This document shows positions 51,588-60,183 of a stretch of DNA of 64,000 nt, one piece after another (positions within the stretch are counted from its first letter, which is position 1; every line of letters begins with the position of its first letter). The translations under genes were made by a program, and so were the position numbers. The stretch is from Alkalihalobacillus pseudalcaliphilus (lineage in GTDB: Bacteria > Bacillota > Bacilli > Bacillales > Bacillaceae_D): the NCBI GenBank assembly GCA_001038565.1, contig LFJO01000005.1:924009-988008 (forward strand). Direction: 5' to 3'. The notes under the pieces are model-generated. The model searched no databases, was not told where the DNA came from, and saw only the letters and a list, made by a program, of their open reading frames with translations.

Positions 51588-52436
51588 ATGGAATTTAGAG
51601 AATTAACTCAGAATGATAAACAGTTATTTGCATCGATGGATACAGGCATTGACGATGATTATGTTTTACATATTTATGATTATTTAGTGCAAGGAGAAAA
51701 CCGACTATTTGGGCTATTTGTCGAAAATAAGTTAGTTAGTTTAGGAGGTTTCTCCATTTTTGCGAATGAATATGCGATGTTAGGTAGGCTAAGAAGTGAC
51801 CGTAGTATTCGCGGCAAAAATTATGCGACTACATTAATGAAACAAATAATCGAGGAAGCTTTTACCTCACTAAACATTCAATGGGTCGGTGGAAATACAC
51901 AGGAAGAAAATATACCAGCAAGACGTGTATTGAAGAAAATTGGATTAGAAGAAGGGTTTAAATTATACAACGCGACAACGACGGATATTTCTTTTTTACA
52001 GAATGGAGCGAACGTTTGGAAGGAAGTTAGTCTATTACAAGAAAAAAAGAAATGGTTAGAGCAAAGTTATCTCAAAGAGCAACTTATATTCCCCTATGAG
52101 TGTTACTATCCATTTCCTGCTTCAGAAGCTTTATTCACTGAAGAGGATCTTCAAGCGTGGTCATTTTTTGAGAACGAGGATCAGTCAAAGTTTGTTATTT
52201 TAAAAAACGATCGTAAAGGTTATCAATATGTGCATGTTTTGTACCCTTATGATAATGTGTTTTCAGAGCCTGGTTTATGGGAAACCGTTGATTACTATTA
52301 TGCTAGACAGTTACAAGAACAAGAAAATGAAACGAGAGTTTGGGTTGATTTAACAGAAGAACAAGTGGCTCAGTTAGTCCCTGAGCATACCTTTGAATGG
52401 CCATCACCATGGATTTTGCACGGGAAGCGTCGTTAA
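51588..52436 (+). CDS. GNAT-type acetyltransferase
   Basis: This 282-residue protein has a GNAT core in the first half (RSDRSIRGKNYATTLMKQIIEEA, then NIPARRVLKKIGL) and a C-terminal region of unknown type. GGGGGAG lies 7 bases before the ATG. It is 35 bases after the M50 gene and 6 bases before the TPR gene in one operon. The acceptor is unknown. Confidence 0.72.
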   Translation: MEFRELTQNDKQLFASMDTGIDDDYVLHIYDYLVQGENRLFGLFVENKLVSLGGFSIFANEYAMLGRLRSDRSIRGKNYATTLMKQIIEEAFTSLNIQWVGGNTQEENIPARRVLKKIGLEEGFKLYNATTTDISFLQNGANVWKEVSLLQEKKKWLEQSYLKEQLIFPYECYYPFPASEALFTEEDLQAWSFFENEDQSKFVILKNDRKGYQYVHVLYPYDNVFSEPGLWETVDYYYARQLQEQENETRVWVDLTEEQVAQLVPEHTFEWPSPWILHGKRR

Positions 52437-52442
52437 CTGAAC

Positions 52443-53369
52443 ATGAATACGAATCAAAAAGCCATTCAAGCACTAGAAAATAATGATTATAATCAAGCAA
52501 TGGGTTTATTTACATTAGCTTTGAAAGAGTCGAGAGATGTTCAATCCTTAACCAATTTAGCGTGGTTATATTACTATGATGACACAGACAGTCAGTCGGC
52601 CATACAATTATTAGTAGAAGCGATTCAATTAAAACCTACTTCGCATTTTCCCTACAGTTTATTAGGTGAAATCTATGTTACATCCAAAAGGTGGAAGCAA
52701 GCAAAAGAAGTTTTACAATGTTCCATACAAATAACGGAATCTGAAGTAAGCCTTCATAATTTAGCTGCTGCCTCCTATCATTTGCAGGAAGTTGAAGAAG
52801 CGTCAAGACTTTTTCAAAAATCAGCAATAAAAGGTTCGAATGTTTCGTTGTATGCCTATACGAAATGTTTAATTGATTTAGGTAGGGATAAGGAAGCGAA
52901 AGAGCAAGTGAAAATAATCTCACTAAATGAAGACGATTTTGTTGGAGAACTAGAAGTGGCTGATTTATACTATGAACTGTGCAGCTATGATTTAGCAAAT
53001 CAGTGGTATCAACAATCTTGGGATGATTATTATAAAGAGCCTGATTGGATTCAAAGATACGCTTATTCATTATTGCAGTCAGGAGATAACAAAAAAGCAA
53101 CAGATATCGTTAATCAAGCTATGAGTGAAAAAGAAGACGAAATAGAAGATGCTTTCAATGAAGAATGTGATGAAGATTGGTCAGTTTTAGAAAAGGATGA
53201 ATTCATTCAGACACTAGATGAGCAACGACAAGAATATAAACAAATGATGGAAAAGCTAATGACGGGTTACAGGCCTTGTGTGAAATTCGAAGCAGCTGCA
53301 TTAACAGCATGTTACTTGTTTGGATGCCAACGACACCATCATCGAGAATATTCTTTTGAATCTAAATAA
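52443..53369 (+). CDS. TPR-repeat protein
   Basis: The product is 308 residues, with several 34-residue TPR-like helical pairs (about 1-220), for example NDYNQAMGLFTLALKESRD and WKQAKEVLQCSIQI. An acidic stretch (EKEDEIEDAFNEECDEDW) and a His-rich end (QRHHHREYS) follow. There is no signal peptide, so it is cytoplasmic. The ribosome binding site is weak, so translation is probably coupled to the gene 6 bases upstream. A scaffold role is likely for TPR proteins; partners are unknown. Confidence 0.72.
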   Translation: MNTNQKAIQALENNDYNQAMGLFTLALKESRDVQSLTNLAWLYYYDDTDSQSAIQLLVEAIQLKPTSHFPYSLLGEIYVTSKRWKQAKEVLQCSIQITESEVSLHNLAAASYHLQEVEEASRLFQKSAIKGSNVSLYAYTKCLIDLGRDKEAKEQVKIISLNEDDFVGELEVADLYYELCSYDLANQWYQQSWDDYYKEPDWIQRYAYSLLQSGDNKKATDIVNQAMSEKEDEIEDAFNEECDEDWSVLEKDEFIQTLDEQRQEYKQMMEKLMTGYRPCVKFEAAALTACYLFGCQRHHHREYSFESK

Positions 53370-53394
53370 GGCATAGCTAGAGAGGAGGGCTATT

Positions 53395-54180
53395 TTGAAT
53401 CATTTACGTGCGAAAGGGTGGAATGGTGAGATCGAGTTATCTCCAGACGGTATTCTATACACGTATTCTACAAAACACCAAGTAGCGAAAATCAAACAAA
53501 GTCATTTTTTCCCTTATGACCAAATCCAAGACATGATTCTCAAGAAACCAAAAGGCTTTTCACCTGGCTATTTTTATGTAGCTTTATCTGAGAGTGATAA
53601 AAAAAAGAAGTCCTTTTTTACTCTGAGTAATCATGAACAAGCGATTGTCATTAATTCTGTCAAAGATTACGAGCAGTTTTTTGAAGTGAAACAATACTTA
53701 GAACAAAATTATCTTGTTGAATATACGAAGGAAAAGCTTTATAAAGGAGATGATGCCTCCTTAATTGTTTCACCGGAAAAGGTGATCATTCAATATCATC
53801 GAAATCACCCTTGTAAAACGGGTCAGAAAGTCATCTATATAGATGAGATTTTACAAATTAACAAAAGCGCTCCTAAATGGATGACAATTGGAACAATGGT
53901 TTTTTACTTAGAGAACGAGTATGAGCGTCGATTTGATGCCCATCTTGACGATATTGATATCGAAAATACGATTAAGCTTAGTACCCCTAAGCAATACGAT
54001 ATATTTATGGACGCTATCCAACAAATTCAGACGTATAGTGAACAATATACGGAAGCTGCTAATCCTACTCACTTAAGTGATATTGACCAATTAAGAGAAT
54101 ATAAGATGATGCTTGAAGAAGGATTAATTACAGAAGAAGAATATGAGGAAAAAAAGAACGATATATTATTTAAAGAATAA
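53395..54180 (+). CDS. Unknown protein with C-terminal SHOCT-type motif
   Basis: This 261-residue protein is probably cytoplasmic. The last 30 residues (LREYKMMLEEGLITEEEYEEKK) match the short C-terminal SHOCT motif found in many bacterial proteins, often linked to oligomerisation. The rest resembles two PH-like beta-rich repeats (about 1-100 and 105-225), judged by alternating hydrophobic strands only. The TTG start follows GAGGAGGGC by 5 bases. Last gene of the M50 operon. Confidence 0.6.
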   Translation: MNHLRAKGWNGEIELSPDGILYTYSTKHQVAKIKQSHFFPYDQIQDMILKKPKGFSPGYFYVALSESDKKKKSFFTLSNHEQAIVINSVKDYEQFFEVKQYLEQNYLVEYTKEKLYKGDDASLIVSPEKVIIQYHRNHPCKTGQKVIYIDEILQINKSAPKWMTIGTMVFYLENEYERRFDAHLDDIDIENTIKLSTPKQYDIFMDAIQQIQTYSEQYTEAANPTHLSDIDQLREYKMMLEEGLITEEEYEEKKNDILFKE

Positions 54181-54348
54181 TTTTTGTTTACGGGGAATTG
54201 GGCTTTATGGAAAGCACTGATAACCTTTGATGCATCTAAACATAGTAATCAAAAGATAGCTGATGAACAATCTATTATCATTAAAAAGTCATGCAAGATC
54301 ACGAACTTTCAAAGCAGTAGTCATTGAGGTTGGTTACTTTCTCTTTTT

Positions 54349-54390
54349 AAAAGGATAGGGAGCAAACCGTACATGTGCACCTATCCTTTT
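54349..54390. terminator. Hairpin terminator of the M50 operon
   Basis: AAAAGGATAG and CTATCCTTTT pair over 10 bases. The loop and the downstream flank each contain ACATGTGCAC. The T-run is supplied by the arm on both strands, so it may serve the convergent SCO gene too. Confidence 0.6.
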
Positions 54391-54443
54391 ACATGTGCAC
54401 GGAAGTAGCTAATCTGATGACTAGGTGATCCTATTGTGTTTCA

Positions 54444-55037
54444 TTAATCTTCAATTACATTTAGTAAATCCTCTTGAATAGGGCTTTGATCAACAGCTAA
54501 TCCATCGTATAAGCGAATAACATCACCGTTACGGTCGATTAGAAAGAATCGAGTACTATGCATGATATCATCGTTATCTTCTAACGGTTGCACAGGAGCC
54601 AAAAACGCCTCCTCCGAAAATGCGGCTATTTCTTCTTGACTATAACCGGTTGCAAAGTCCCAGGTGTCAAAATTCACACCCATATTTTCCCCGTATTTTT
54701 TTAATCTTTCTGGGGCATCTGCATCTGGATCCACAGTAAAAGAAATATATTGAACCGGCAAATTTTCTTCCATTGTAAAATCCTGCAACGCCTGCATATT
54801 AGGTGTCATCATCGGGCAAACAGAAGGGCATTCTGTAAAAATAAAATTGGCGATCCAATATGTATCTGATAATGTGCCCGTTGTCATTTCTTCCCCGTGC
54901 TGCGTAATAAAATGAAAGTCATTAGGAATGGATGAATTCCCTTCTAAAACGCCTTCAGGTGGACCGCCTACTTGATACACCCAATTACAACCTGTTAGTA
55001 ATAATGTAGAAGCTAGTAATAGCCATATGTATCTCAT
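54444..55037 (-). CDS. SCO1/SenC-family copper-binding lipoprotein
   Basis: This 197-residue lipoprotein has a lipobox LTGC (Cys17). The thioredoxin-like SCO domain has CPSVC (Cys70, Cys74) and the conserved histidine (His160 in MHSTRFFLID), the copper ligands. SCO proteins deliver copper to the CuA site of cytochrome c oxidase on the outer face of the membrane. It is a single gene here; the oxidase genes are not in the window. The length fits BsSCO (YpmQ). Confidence 0.88.
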   Translation of the reverse strand: MRYIWLLLASTLLLTGCNWVYQVGGPPEGVLEGNSSIPNDFHFITQHGEEMTTGTLSDTYWIANFIFTECPSVCPMMTPNMQALQDFTMEENLPVQYISFTVDPDADAPERLKKYGENMGVNFDTWDFATGYSQEEIAAFSEEAFLAPVQPLEDNDDIMHSTRFFLIDRNGDVIRLYDGLAVDQSPIQEDLLNVIED

Positions 55038-55125
55038 CTTCTATTTCCTCCTATCTAATCAAAGCATAGCAGAATCATGTTAAATCCTTGTGAAGTTTTG
55101 ATTGTTCATTTTATCTTCACAAAGA

Positions 55126-55153
55126 AACATCACCTCGTTTGTAAGGTGATGTT
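55126..55153 (-). terminator. Rho-independent terminator of the racemase gene
   Basis: AACATCACCT and AGGTGATGTT form a perfect 10-base stem with an 8-base loop. On the minus strand it is followed by TTTCTTT, 23 bases after the racemase stop. Confidence 0.7.
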
Positions 55154-55175
55154 AGCTGAAAAGTTATTTCACAGC

Positions 55176-55886
55176 TTAGGATACCTGTTCTTTTGGTAGT
55201 AGGGCAAGTTTTGTTGCATATTCCGCATGGAGTTTTGTGGAGTCAAATAATGGAATCAAGGTGTCGTGCTCTGAAATGAGTAATGGAATTTCCGTACATC
55301 CTAAAATAACACCTTCCGCTCCACGAGAAGCTAATCGTTCAATAATCGCTTGATAGGATGCTTTTGAATTTGGACATACGATTCCTTGACACAACTCGTC
55401 ATAGATAACATGATGCACAATGGCTCGGTCTTCCTCAGTAGGAATGATCGTTTCAATTCCATGTTCTTCAAGCTTTTCTTTATAAAAATCCTTTTCCATC
55501 GTAAATCGAGTTCCTAATAATCCTATCTTCGAAAAGCCATGACTTTTGATTGACTCAGCAATGACATCAACGATATGGATGAGAGGAATAGAGATCGCTT
55601 CTTGGACTTCCTTTGCCATTAAATGCATCGTATTTGTGCAGATAATGACGAGCTCGGCCCCCGCTTTTTCTAATGATTGAGCAGCTGTAATCATTTCTTC
55701 TGTTGCTTCCTGCCAACGTCCGTTATTTTGCAATTCTACAACTTCATGAAAATTGAATGAATAAACGAGACATTTTGCTGAGTGAAGCCCTCCGTATTGA
55801 TTTTTAACGTATTCGTTAATTCTTTTGTAGTAGTCAGCCGTCGATTCCCAGCTTAATCCACCGATTAGACCTATTTTTTTCATCAT
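55176..55886 (-). CDS. Aspartate/glutamate racemase family protein
   Basis: This 236-residue cofactor-free racemase has the two catalytic cysteine motifs CTNTMH and GCTEIPLL and the start KIGLIGGLSWES, typical of the Asp/Glu/hydantoin racemase superfamily (YgeA/RacD type). It interconverts L- and D-forms of an acidic amino acid. It is divergent from a MocR regulator over a 121-base gap, so it is probably controlled by it. Confidence 0.85.
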   Translation of the reverse strand: MMKKIGLIGGLSWESTADYYKRINEYVKNQYGGLHSAKCLVYSFNFHEVVELQNNGRWQEATEEMITAAQSLEKAGAELVIICTNTMHLMAKEVQEAISIPLIHIVDVIAESIKSHGFSKIGLLGTRFTMEKDFYKEKLEEHGIETIIPTEEDRAIVHHVIYDELCQGIVCPNSKASYQAIIERLASRGAEGVILGCTEIPLLISEHDTLIPLFDSTKLHAEYATKLALLPKEQVS

Positions 55887-55918
55887 GATTCCATCACCAT
55901 CTTATTATTGTATTTGAT

Positions 55919-55943
55919 CTATCATAAATGTATCATGATATAC
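55919..55943. promoter_or_regulatory. Possible MocR operator between racemase and regulator
   Basis: TATCATAAATG and TATCATGATATA form near direct repeats in the divergent region, and GTATCATGATATAC is nearly palindromic. Limits and binding protein are inferred. Confidence 0.35.
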
Positions 55944-56007
55944 TGGTCTTACATAGAACCAATAAATGAACAAATATATGGTACCAGATCAAAAGGGGTT
56001 CGATACG

Positions 56008-57405
56008 ATGTTATGGTTTGAAGTGAACAGAAAGAGTCAAGTTAGCTTAACGAAACAAGTATATCAGCATATTCGAGAACTTATTTTGGACGAGCAATTA
56101 ATTGAACATACGAGACTTCCTTCTTCTCGTGAAATGGCAGACCAAATCGGTGTATCAAGAAATACGGTGCTAGCCGCTTATGAACAGCTTTTATATGAGG
56201 GTTATATCTACATGAAAGAGAAATCAGGCAGCTATGTTGCACCGGGTGTTGCTCTTCAGGTGGGCATAACGACTGATTTTAGACAGACAAAAAGCCATCA
56301 GCCAAAAATAGAAAAGATGATTGATTTTAGGGCGGCTCACCCAGCGATCGATCATTTTCCGCGAAAGGTTTGGGGCAAGCTTATTAAAGACATTTGTTAT
56401 GATATTGATAACGAAATTTTTGGTTATGGAACGTCAAATGGTGAGGAAAAGTTAAGAGCGAGTTTGGCCAATTATTTAGGAAGGACTCGTAGTGTGAAAT
56501 GTCACCGGGACCAAATCGTCATTACTTCAGGGGCTACACAAGCTTTATACTTAATAACGAGACTCTTAGCAAGTCAAAAAGGTAGAATAGCTGTTGAGGA
56601 CCCTGTTACCGATGAAATGAGAGGTATTTTTGTGCAAGCCGGGGCGAATCTATTGCCGATTTCTATGGATAATGAAGGAATTATTCCGAGGGAGTTACCG
56701 ACAGACACAGCTCCGAGCTTTGTTTTTGTGATACCGTCACACCAGTTTCCTACCGGCATTACATTAAGTATTCAAAGGCGAATTCAACTTGTTGAGTATG
56801 CAAGGAAAATGAATACGTTTATTGTTGAAGATGATTATGATAGTGAATTTACATATGAAGGAACGGCTGTATCATCGATGCAAAGTCTCGATCCGAATAC
56901 AGTGATCTATGTCGGAACGTTTAGTAAAATTCTATCGCCGGCGATTAGAATTGGTTATGTTGTATTACCACCAGCTTTAATTGAACCCTTTCAAGCATTA
57001 AAATGGTATGCAGATCGTCATACGAGCACTATGGAACAATTAGCGATGGCAAGATTTATTGAAGAAGGTTATTTAGAACAACATATTAGAAAGATGAAAC
57101 GAATTTATCAAAAAAGAAGGGCTACGTTAGTTGATGAGCTCGCTAAATATTTCCCGAGTTGTAAACTAATTGGGGAGGCAGCTGGTATGCATTTGGTTGT
57201 AGAAATGCACAATATTATTTTCGAAAAGAGCTTATTAAAGAAGCTTCAAGAAGCAGATGTTCAAGTGTATCCTGTTGAACATTATGCGATGAAAAAAGGG
57301 CATCACTTAAACCAAATCGTTCTCGGTTATGGCAGTTTAACGGAAGATCAAATAAAAGAAGGGGTTTTACGGATTGCGACGGTCATCAACCAGCTTCATT
57401 TGTAA
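56008..57405 (+). CDS. MocR-type PLP-dependent transcriptional regulator
   Basis: This 465-residue protein has a GntR winged helix (SLTKQVYQHIRELI; LPSSREMADQIGVSRNTV) followed by an aminotransferase-fold domain, with the PLP lysine in YVGTFSKIL and the FVIPSHQFPTG region. The start at 56008 (MLWFEV) fits family N-termini and has AAAGGGG upstream; an ATG at 55966 has no good site. It is divergent from an Asp/Glu racemase. MocR proteins sense PLP-amino acid adducts, so a D- or L-amino acid signal is plausible. Confidence 0.85.
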   Translation: MLWFEVNRKSQVSLTKQVYQHIRELILDEQLIEHTRLPSSREMADQIGVSRNTVLAAYEQLLYEGYIYMKEKSGSYVAPGVALQVGITTDFRQTKSHQPKIEKMIDFRAAHPAIDHFPRKVWGKLIKDICYDIDNEIFGYGTSNGEEKLRASLANYLGRTRSVKCHRDQIVITSGATQALYLITRLLASQKGRIAVEDPVTDEMRGIFVQAGANLLPISMDNEGIIPRELPTDTAPSFVFVIPSHQFPTGITLSIQRRIQLVEYARKMNTFIVEDDYDSEFTYEGTAVSSMQSLDPNTVIYVGTFSKILSPAIRIGYVVLPPALIEPFQALKWYADRHTSTMEQLAMARFIEEGYLEQHIRKMKRIYQKRRATLVDELAKYFPSCKLIGEAAGMHLVVEMHNIIFEKSLLKKLQEADVQVYPVEHYAMKKGHHLNQIVLGYGSLTEDQIKEGVLRIATVINQLHL

Positions 57406-57527
57406 AAGTATTAAGGGCTGACAGCGAGGACCATCATTCTTTCTTCTTGCTATTTGAATAAAGGTTAATTTCAATAGAGCAGGGGTATGATATACATGAA
57501 TATGAAAGATTAAATGGTGGTGTTAAA

Positions 57528-58205
57528 ATGTTAGAATTAAAAAGTCAAAGAAATCATGAAAAGGTGCTCGTTTTTCTCGAATTTGATATGTATAGTCCTA
57601 CGACTATATTACGTGGGGCGAAGGTAGCCAAAGCTTTTGAATGTGATTTTGAAGTGTTGTTTTTACATGAAGCAGAAAATACATATCATGATGGACCTGA
57701 AGTAGAATTGATGAATACAGAGAGTAAAAAGCTTAGTGAAGATTTAGGAGCCAAGCACTTTCAAATCAAAGAGTTTCCTACTTACAATAAGGCCTTTAAA
57801 CATTTAGTATCCTATATTAAAGAAGGTGGCTTTACCCAAATTGTTTTAACACATGTCGCTGAAAGCCGCTTTGAAGAAATGCTGCACGGTTCTTTTCCAA
57901 ACTTATTAATGAAGGAAATGCCTCAAGTCGATCTTCATTTCGTCTCACAAAAAGTGGCTTTTCCTTATGAACATTGGAATTATGACCGTGGCGTTTATGC
58001 CTATTTAGAACCGACAAATAAAGAGGGTGAATTTATGATCACCTACAAAAAATCAGAACAAACTATTGAAGATGGTGTATTTTTTAAAGAATCTGCTACC
58101 GACTTTGATAACGGCATCTTTTTGTCGTTTACAAATGGGAAAAAATTCGATTCCTATCATGTACATGGGTTAAAGGCTAAATTGGTGGCTGACAATGATT
58201 CGTAA
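57528..58205 (+). CDS. Universal-stress-protein-like protein with extra C-terminal domain
   Basis: The product is 225 residues. The first 145 look like a USP/Rossmann fold (EKVLVFLEFDMYSPTTILRGAKVAKAF; TQIVLTHVAESRFEEMLHGS), similar to the USP part of KdpD-type proteins, without the ATP-binding G-x-x-G-x9-G seen in full. The C-terminal 75 residues are unassigned. GGTGGTG precedes the ATG. A strong terminator follows. Single gene, function unknown. Confidence 0.6.
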   Translation: MLELKSQRNHEKVLVFLEFDMYSPTTILRGAKVAKAFECDFEVLFLHEAENTYHDGPEVELMNTESKKLSEDLGAKHFQIKEFPTYNKAFKHLVSYIKEGGFTQIVLTHVAESRFEEMLHGSFPNLLMKEMPQVDLHFVSQKVAFPYEHWNYDRGVYAYLEPTNKEGEFMITYKKSEQTIEDGVFFKESATDFDNGIFLSFTNGKKFDSYHVHGLKAKLVADNDS

Positions 58206-58219
58206 ATAAATAGACACCG

Positions 58220-58254
58220 AAACACTTACGATTAAATATCGTAAGTGTTTTTTT
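58220..58254 (+). terminator. Rho-independent terminator
   Basis: AAACACTTACGAT and ATCGTAAGTGTTT form a perfect 13-base stem with a 5-base loop and a T-run. Confidence 0.9.
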
Positions 58255-58385
58255 GCTATGTGTTCTAATATATCTGTTAGGATGTACGTTTTAAAAAAAA
58301 GGATGAAAAAGACAGAATAATCATATAAAATATAAGTCGTGGTATAATGATGGTATTGTATTTCCAACTAAGAAAGGTTGATTTT

Positions 58386-59276
58386 ATGAACAGAGTACTA
58401 ACAGCTCCAACGAATATAAGAGAACTTGCTGTTTTTTTAGAAAAGATGAACAATCAAAAGGAATTTCACATTGGGTTTTGCGGAGAGGACCGCGAGGAAA
58501 TTTTCGACACATTAATGAATGATTTTTCTGATTTGACAGTAGAAGAATCTTTTATCGTAGCTTACCATGATTCAGTAATCATGGGTGCAATTGGCTTTGA
58601 TGTAGATATTGAAGGACAATATGCTGAGGTATGGGGACCATTTGTTGTCAATCATGATCATTCATTAGCTCAAGAATTATGGAATCAATTAACCGAAAGA
58701 ATGCCAAATGAAATAAGCTGCTTCTCATTTTTCATTAATCAAGAAAATCAATTCGTACAAGACTTTGTTCGAGAAAACGGCGGGGTAGATGAAGGTTCTC
58801 ATATGGTCCTTGATTTAAATAGAGATACATATAAAAATGACAAAAACTCTGATTATGAAGTCTATGCAGAGGATTATCAAAACTCTTTTAGCCAACTACA
58901 TAATGAAGCATTCCCTAAAACATATTATGACGCTAAAACGATACTCTCTCGTTTACATGAAAACCATCATTTATATGTCGTTAAAGAGAACGAGAAAGAA
59001 ATAAAAGGTTATGTTTATATAGAAGCTAACCCTAAGCACCAGGAAGCAAATATTGAATATGTAGCTGTAAATTCAAAATACAGAAGGCAAGGTGTTGGAA
59101 GAATTCTCATTGCTGCTGCCTTAAAACAAATATTTTCCTATGCTAGTATCGAAGAAATAACTATTTGTGTAAGTAGCGACAATACAGCCGCTATTAACTT
59201 ATATCGCTCTCTTGGTTTTCGCGTAAAATATGAATTAGTCAGTTATGAAAGCCGTATAAAATCTCCATCATCGTAA
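58386..59276 (+). CDS. GNAT-family acetyltransferase
   Basis: The product is 296 residues, with a clear GNAT core at about 200-290: IEYVAVNSKYRRQGVGRILI is the acetyl-CoA site (R-x-x-G-x-G) and TAAINLYRSLGF the C-terminal strand. The first half looks like a second, degenerate GNAT domain. The start at 58386 lies 8 bases after AAGAAAGG; an upstream ATG at 58347 adds residues with no site. Substrate unknown. Confidence 0.8.
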   Translation: MNRVLTAPTNIRELAVFLEKMNNQKEFHIGFCGEDREEIFDTLMNDFSDLTVEESFIVAYHDSVIMGAIGFDVDIEGQYAEVWGPFVVNHDHSLAQELWNQLTERMPNEISCFSFFINQENQFVQDFVRENGGVDEGSHMVLDLNRDTYKNDKNSDYEVYAEDYQNSFSQLHNEAFPKTYYDAKTILSRLHENHHLYVVKENEKEIKGYVYIEANPKHQEANIEYVAVNSKYRRQGVGRILIAAALKQIFSYASIEEITICVSSDNTAAINLYRSLGFRVKYELVSYESRIKSPSS

Positions 59277-59351
59277 ATTCCGTATACATTTTGGACATAC
59301 ATGGTTTAATCTCAAAAAATCGCTAAAGACTCTCTAAAAATAGTATTCCTA

Positions 59352-59376
59352 GTTTTATGAAGAGCTCCTTGGGTAT
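59352..59376 (+). promoter_or_regulatory. Sigma-B promoter
   Basis: GTTTTA, 13 bases, GGGTAT is close to the sigma-B consensus GTTTAA-N13/15-GGGTAT. It lies about 24 bases before the general stress protein gene. Confidence 0.75.
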
Positions 59377-59399
59377 ACATACACTAGGAGGCGATACAA

Positions 59400-59744
59400 A
59401 TGAAACCAACACATAAGGAATTCACAAATGACGAAGAAGTAATAACGGTCGTTAATCAATTAAAAACTCAAAACATCTCCGAAGATGATATTTATGTGAT
59501 TACCCATGATGATGACAGAACGAATCGTGTAGCAGACCAAGCCGATGCCAACAAGGTATCCGTATCTGAAACAGGACTTGGCACGAGCATAAAAAATGTA
59601 TTCCGAAAAAAAGGTGATGAATTACGAGCGAAATTTGAAGAGCTTGGTTACTCATCTGTAGAAGCAGAAGCGTTAGAAGAAAGATTGGACCAAGGTAAAA
59701 TTATCGTGATTGTCACAAACCAAGAGCAACTTGTTCGTTTTTAA
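59400..59744 (+). CDS. General stress protein of the 17M (YflT) type
   Basis: This 114-residue soluble protein has the layout of the general stress protein 17M family: an N-terminal VVNQLKTQNISEDDIYVITHDDDRT and a C-terminal acidic amphipathic part. In B. subtilis such genes belong to the sigma-B regulon, and a matching sigma-B promoter lies upstream here. The molecular role is unknown. AGGAGG lies 7 bases before the ATG. Confidence 0.85.
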   Translation: MKPTHKEFTNDEEVITVVNQLKTQNISEDDIYVITHDDDRTNRVADQADANKVSVSETGLGTSIKNVFRKKGDELRAKFEELGYSSVEAEALEERLDQGKIIVIVTNQEQLVRF

Positions 59745-59754
59745 TAATCGTATT

Positions 59755-59793
59755 AGAACCCTATGACTCTCGATGAGTACTAGGGTTCTTTTT
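59755..59793 (+). terminator. Rho-independent terminator
   Basis: AGAACCCTATGACTC and GAGTACTAGGGTTCT pair with few mismatches around TCGA and are followed by TTTTT. Confidence 0.85.
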
Positions 59794-60160
59794 GATTTTG
59801 TTCAAGAATCGGACTGAACAGCAATCATGACGTAACGTTTCATGATAAAATAAGTGGTGAATGATTATGATTTAGTGAAGGATGTTAGAGTGCTCATGTA
59901 AGGTAATGTTTTCACTGTCTAGTAACAGTGTTTTGAAATTGAGGAGGTATGATTTTACGACTTGGAAGCAGAATTTAAAGTCACATATATTTTAGAAAAG
60001 GTCCTTTTATGCAGCAATCCATCACTTAAGAAAATATAAGCAAACCTTAAAGGAGATTTATCGTGAACTGCTTTTAGATGGTATGAAATGATTGTTTTTT
60101 AAGTGAGCTAAACAGGAGATTGGTAATGTATTATACAGTATGACCAGTTATATGAATGGT
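59794..60160. other. Gene-free stretch with a decayed frame
   Basis: A plus-strand frame around 59995-60090 (FYAAIHHLRKYKQTLKEI, stop after LLLDGMK) is open but lacks a start and is preceded by stops. AGGAGGTATG at 59942 suggests a former start. It looks like the end of a lost small gene; the family is not recognised. Confidence 0.4.
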
Positions 60161-60183
60161 CAAGAAAAAGGAGCCAATGGAGT

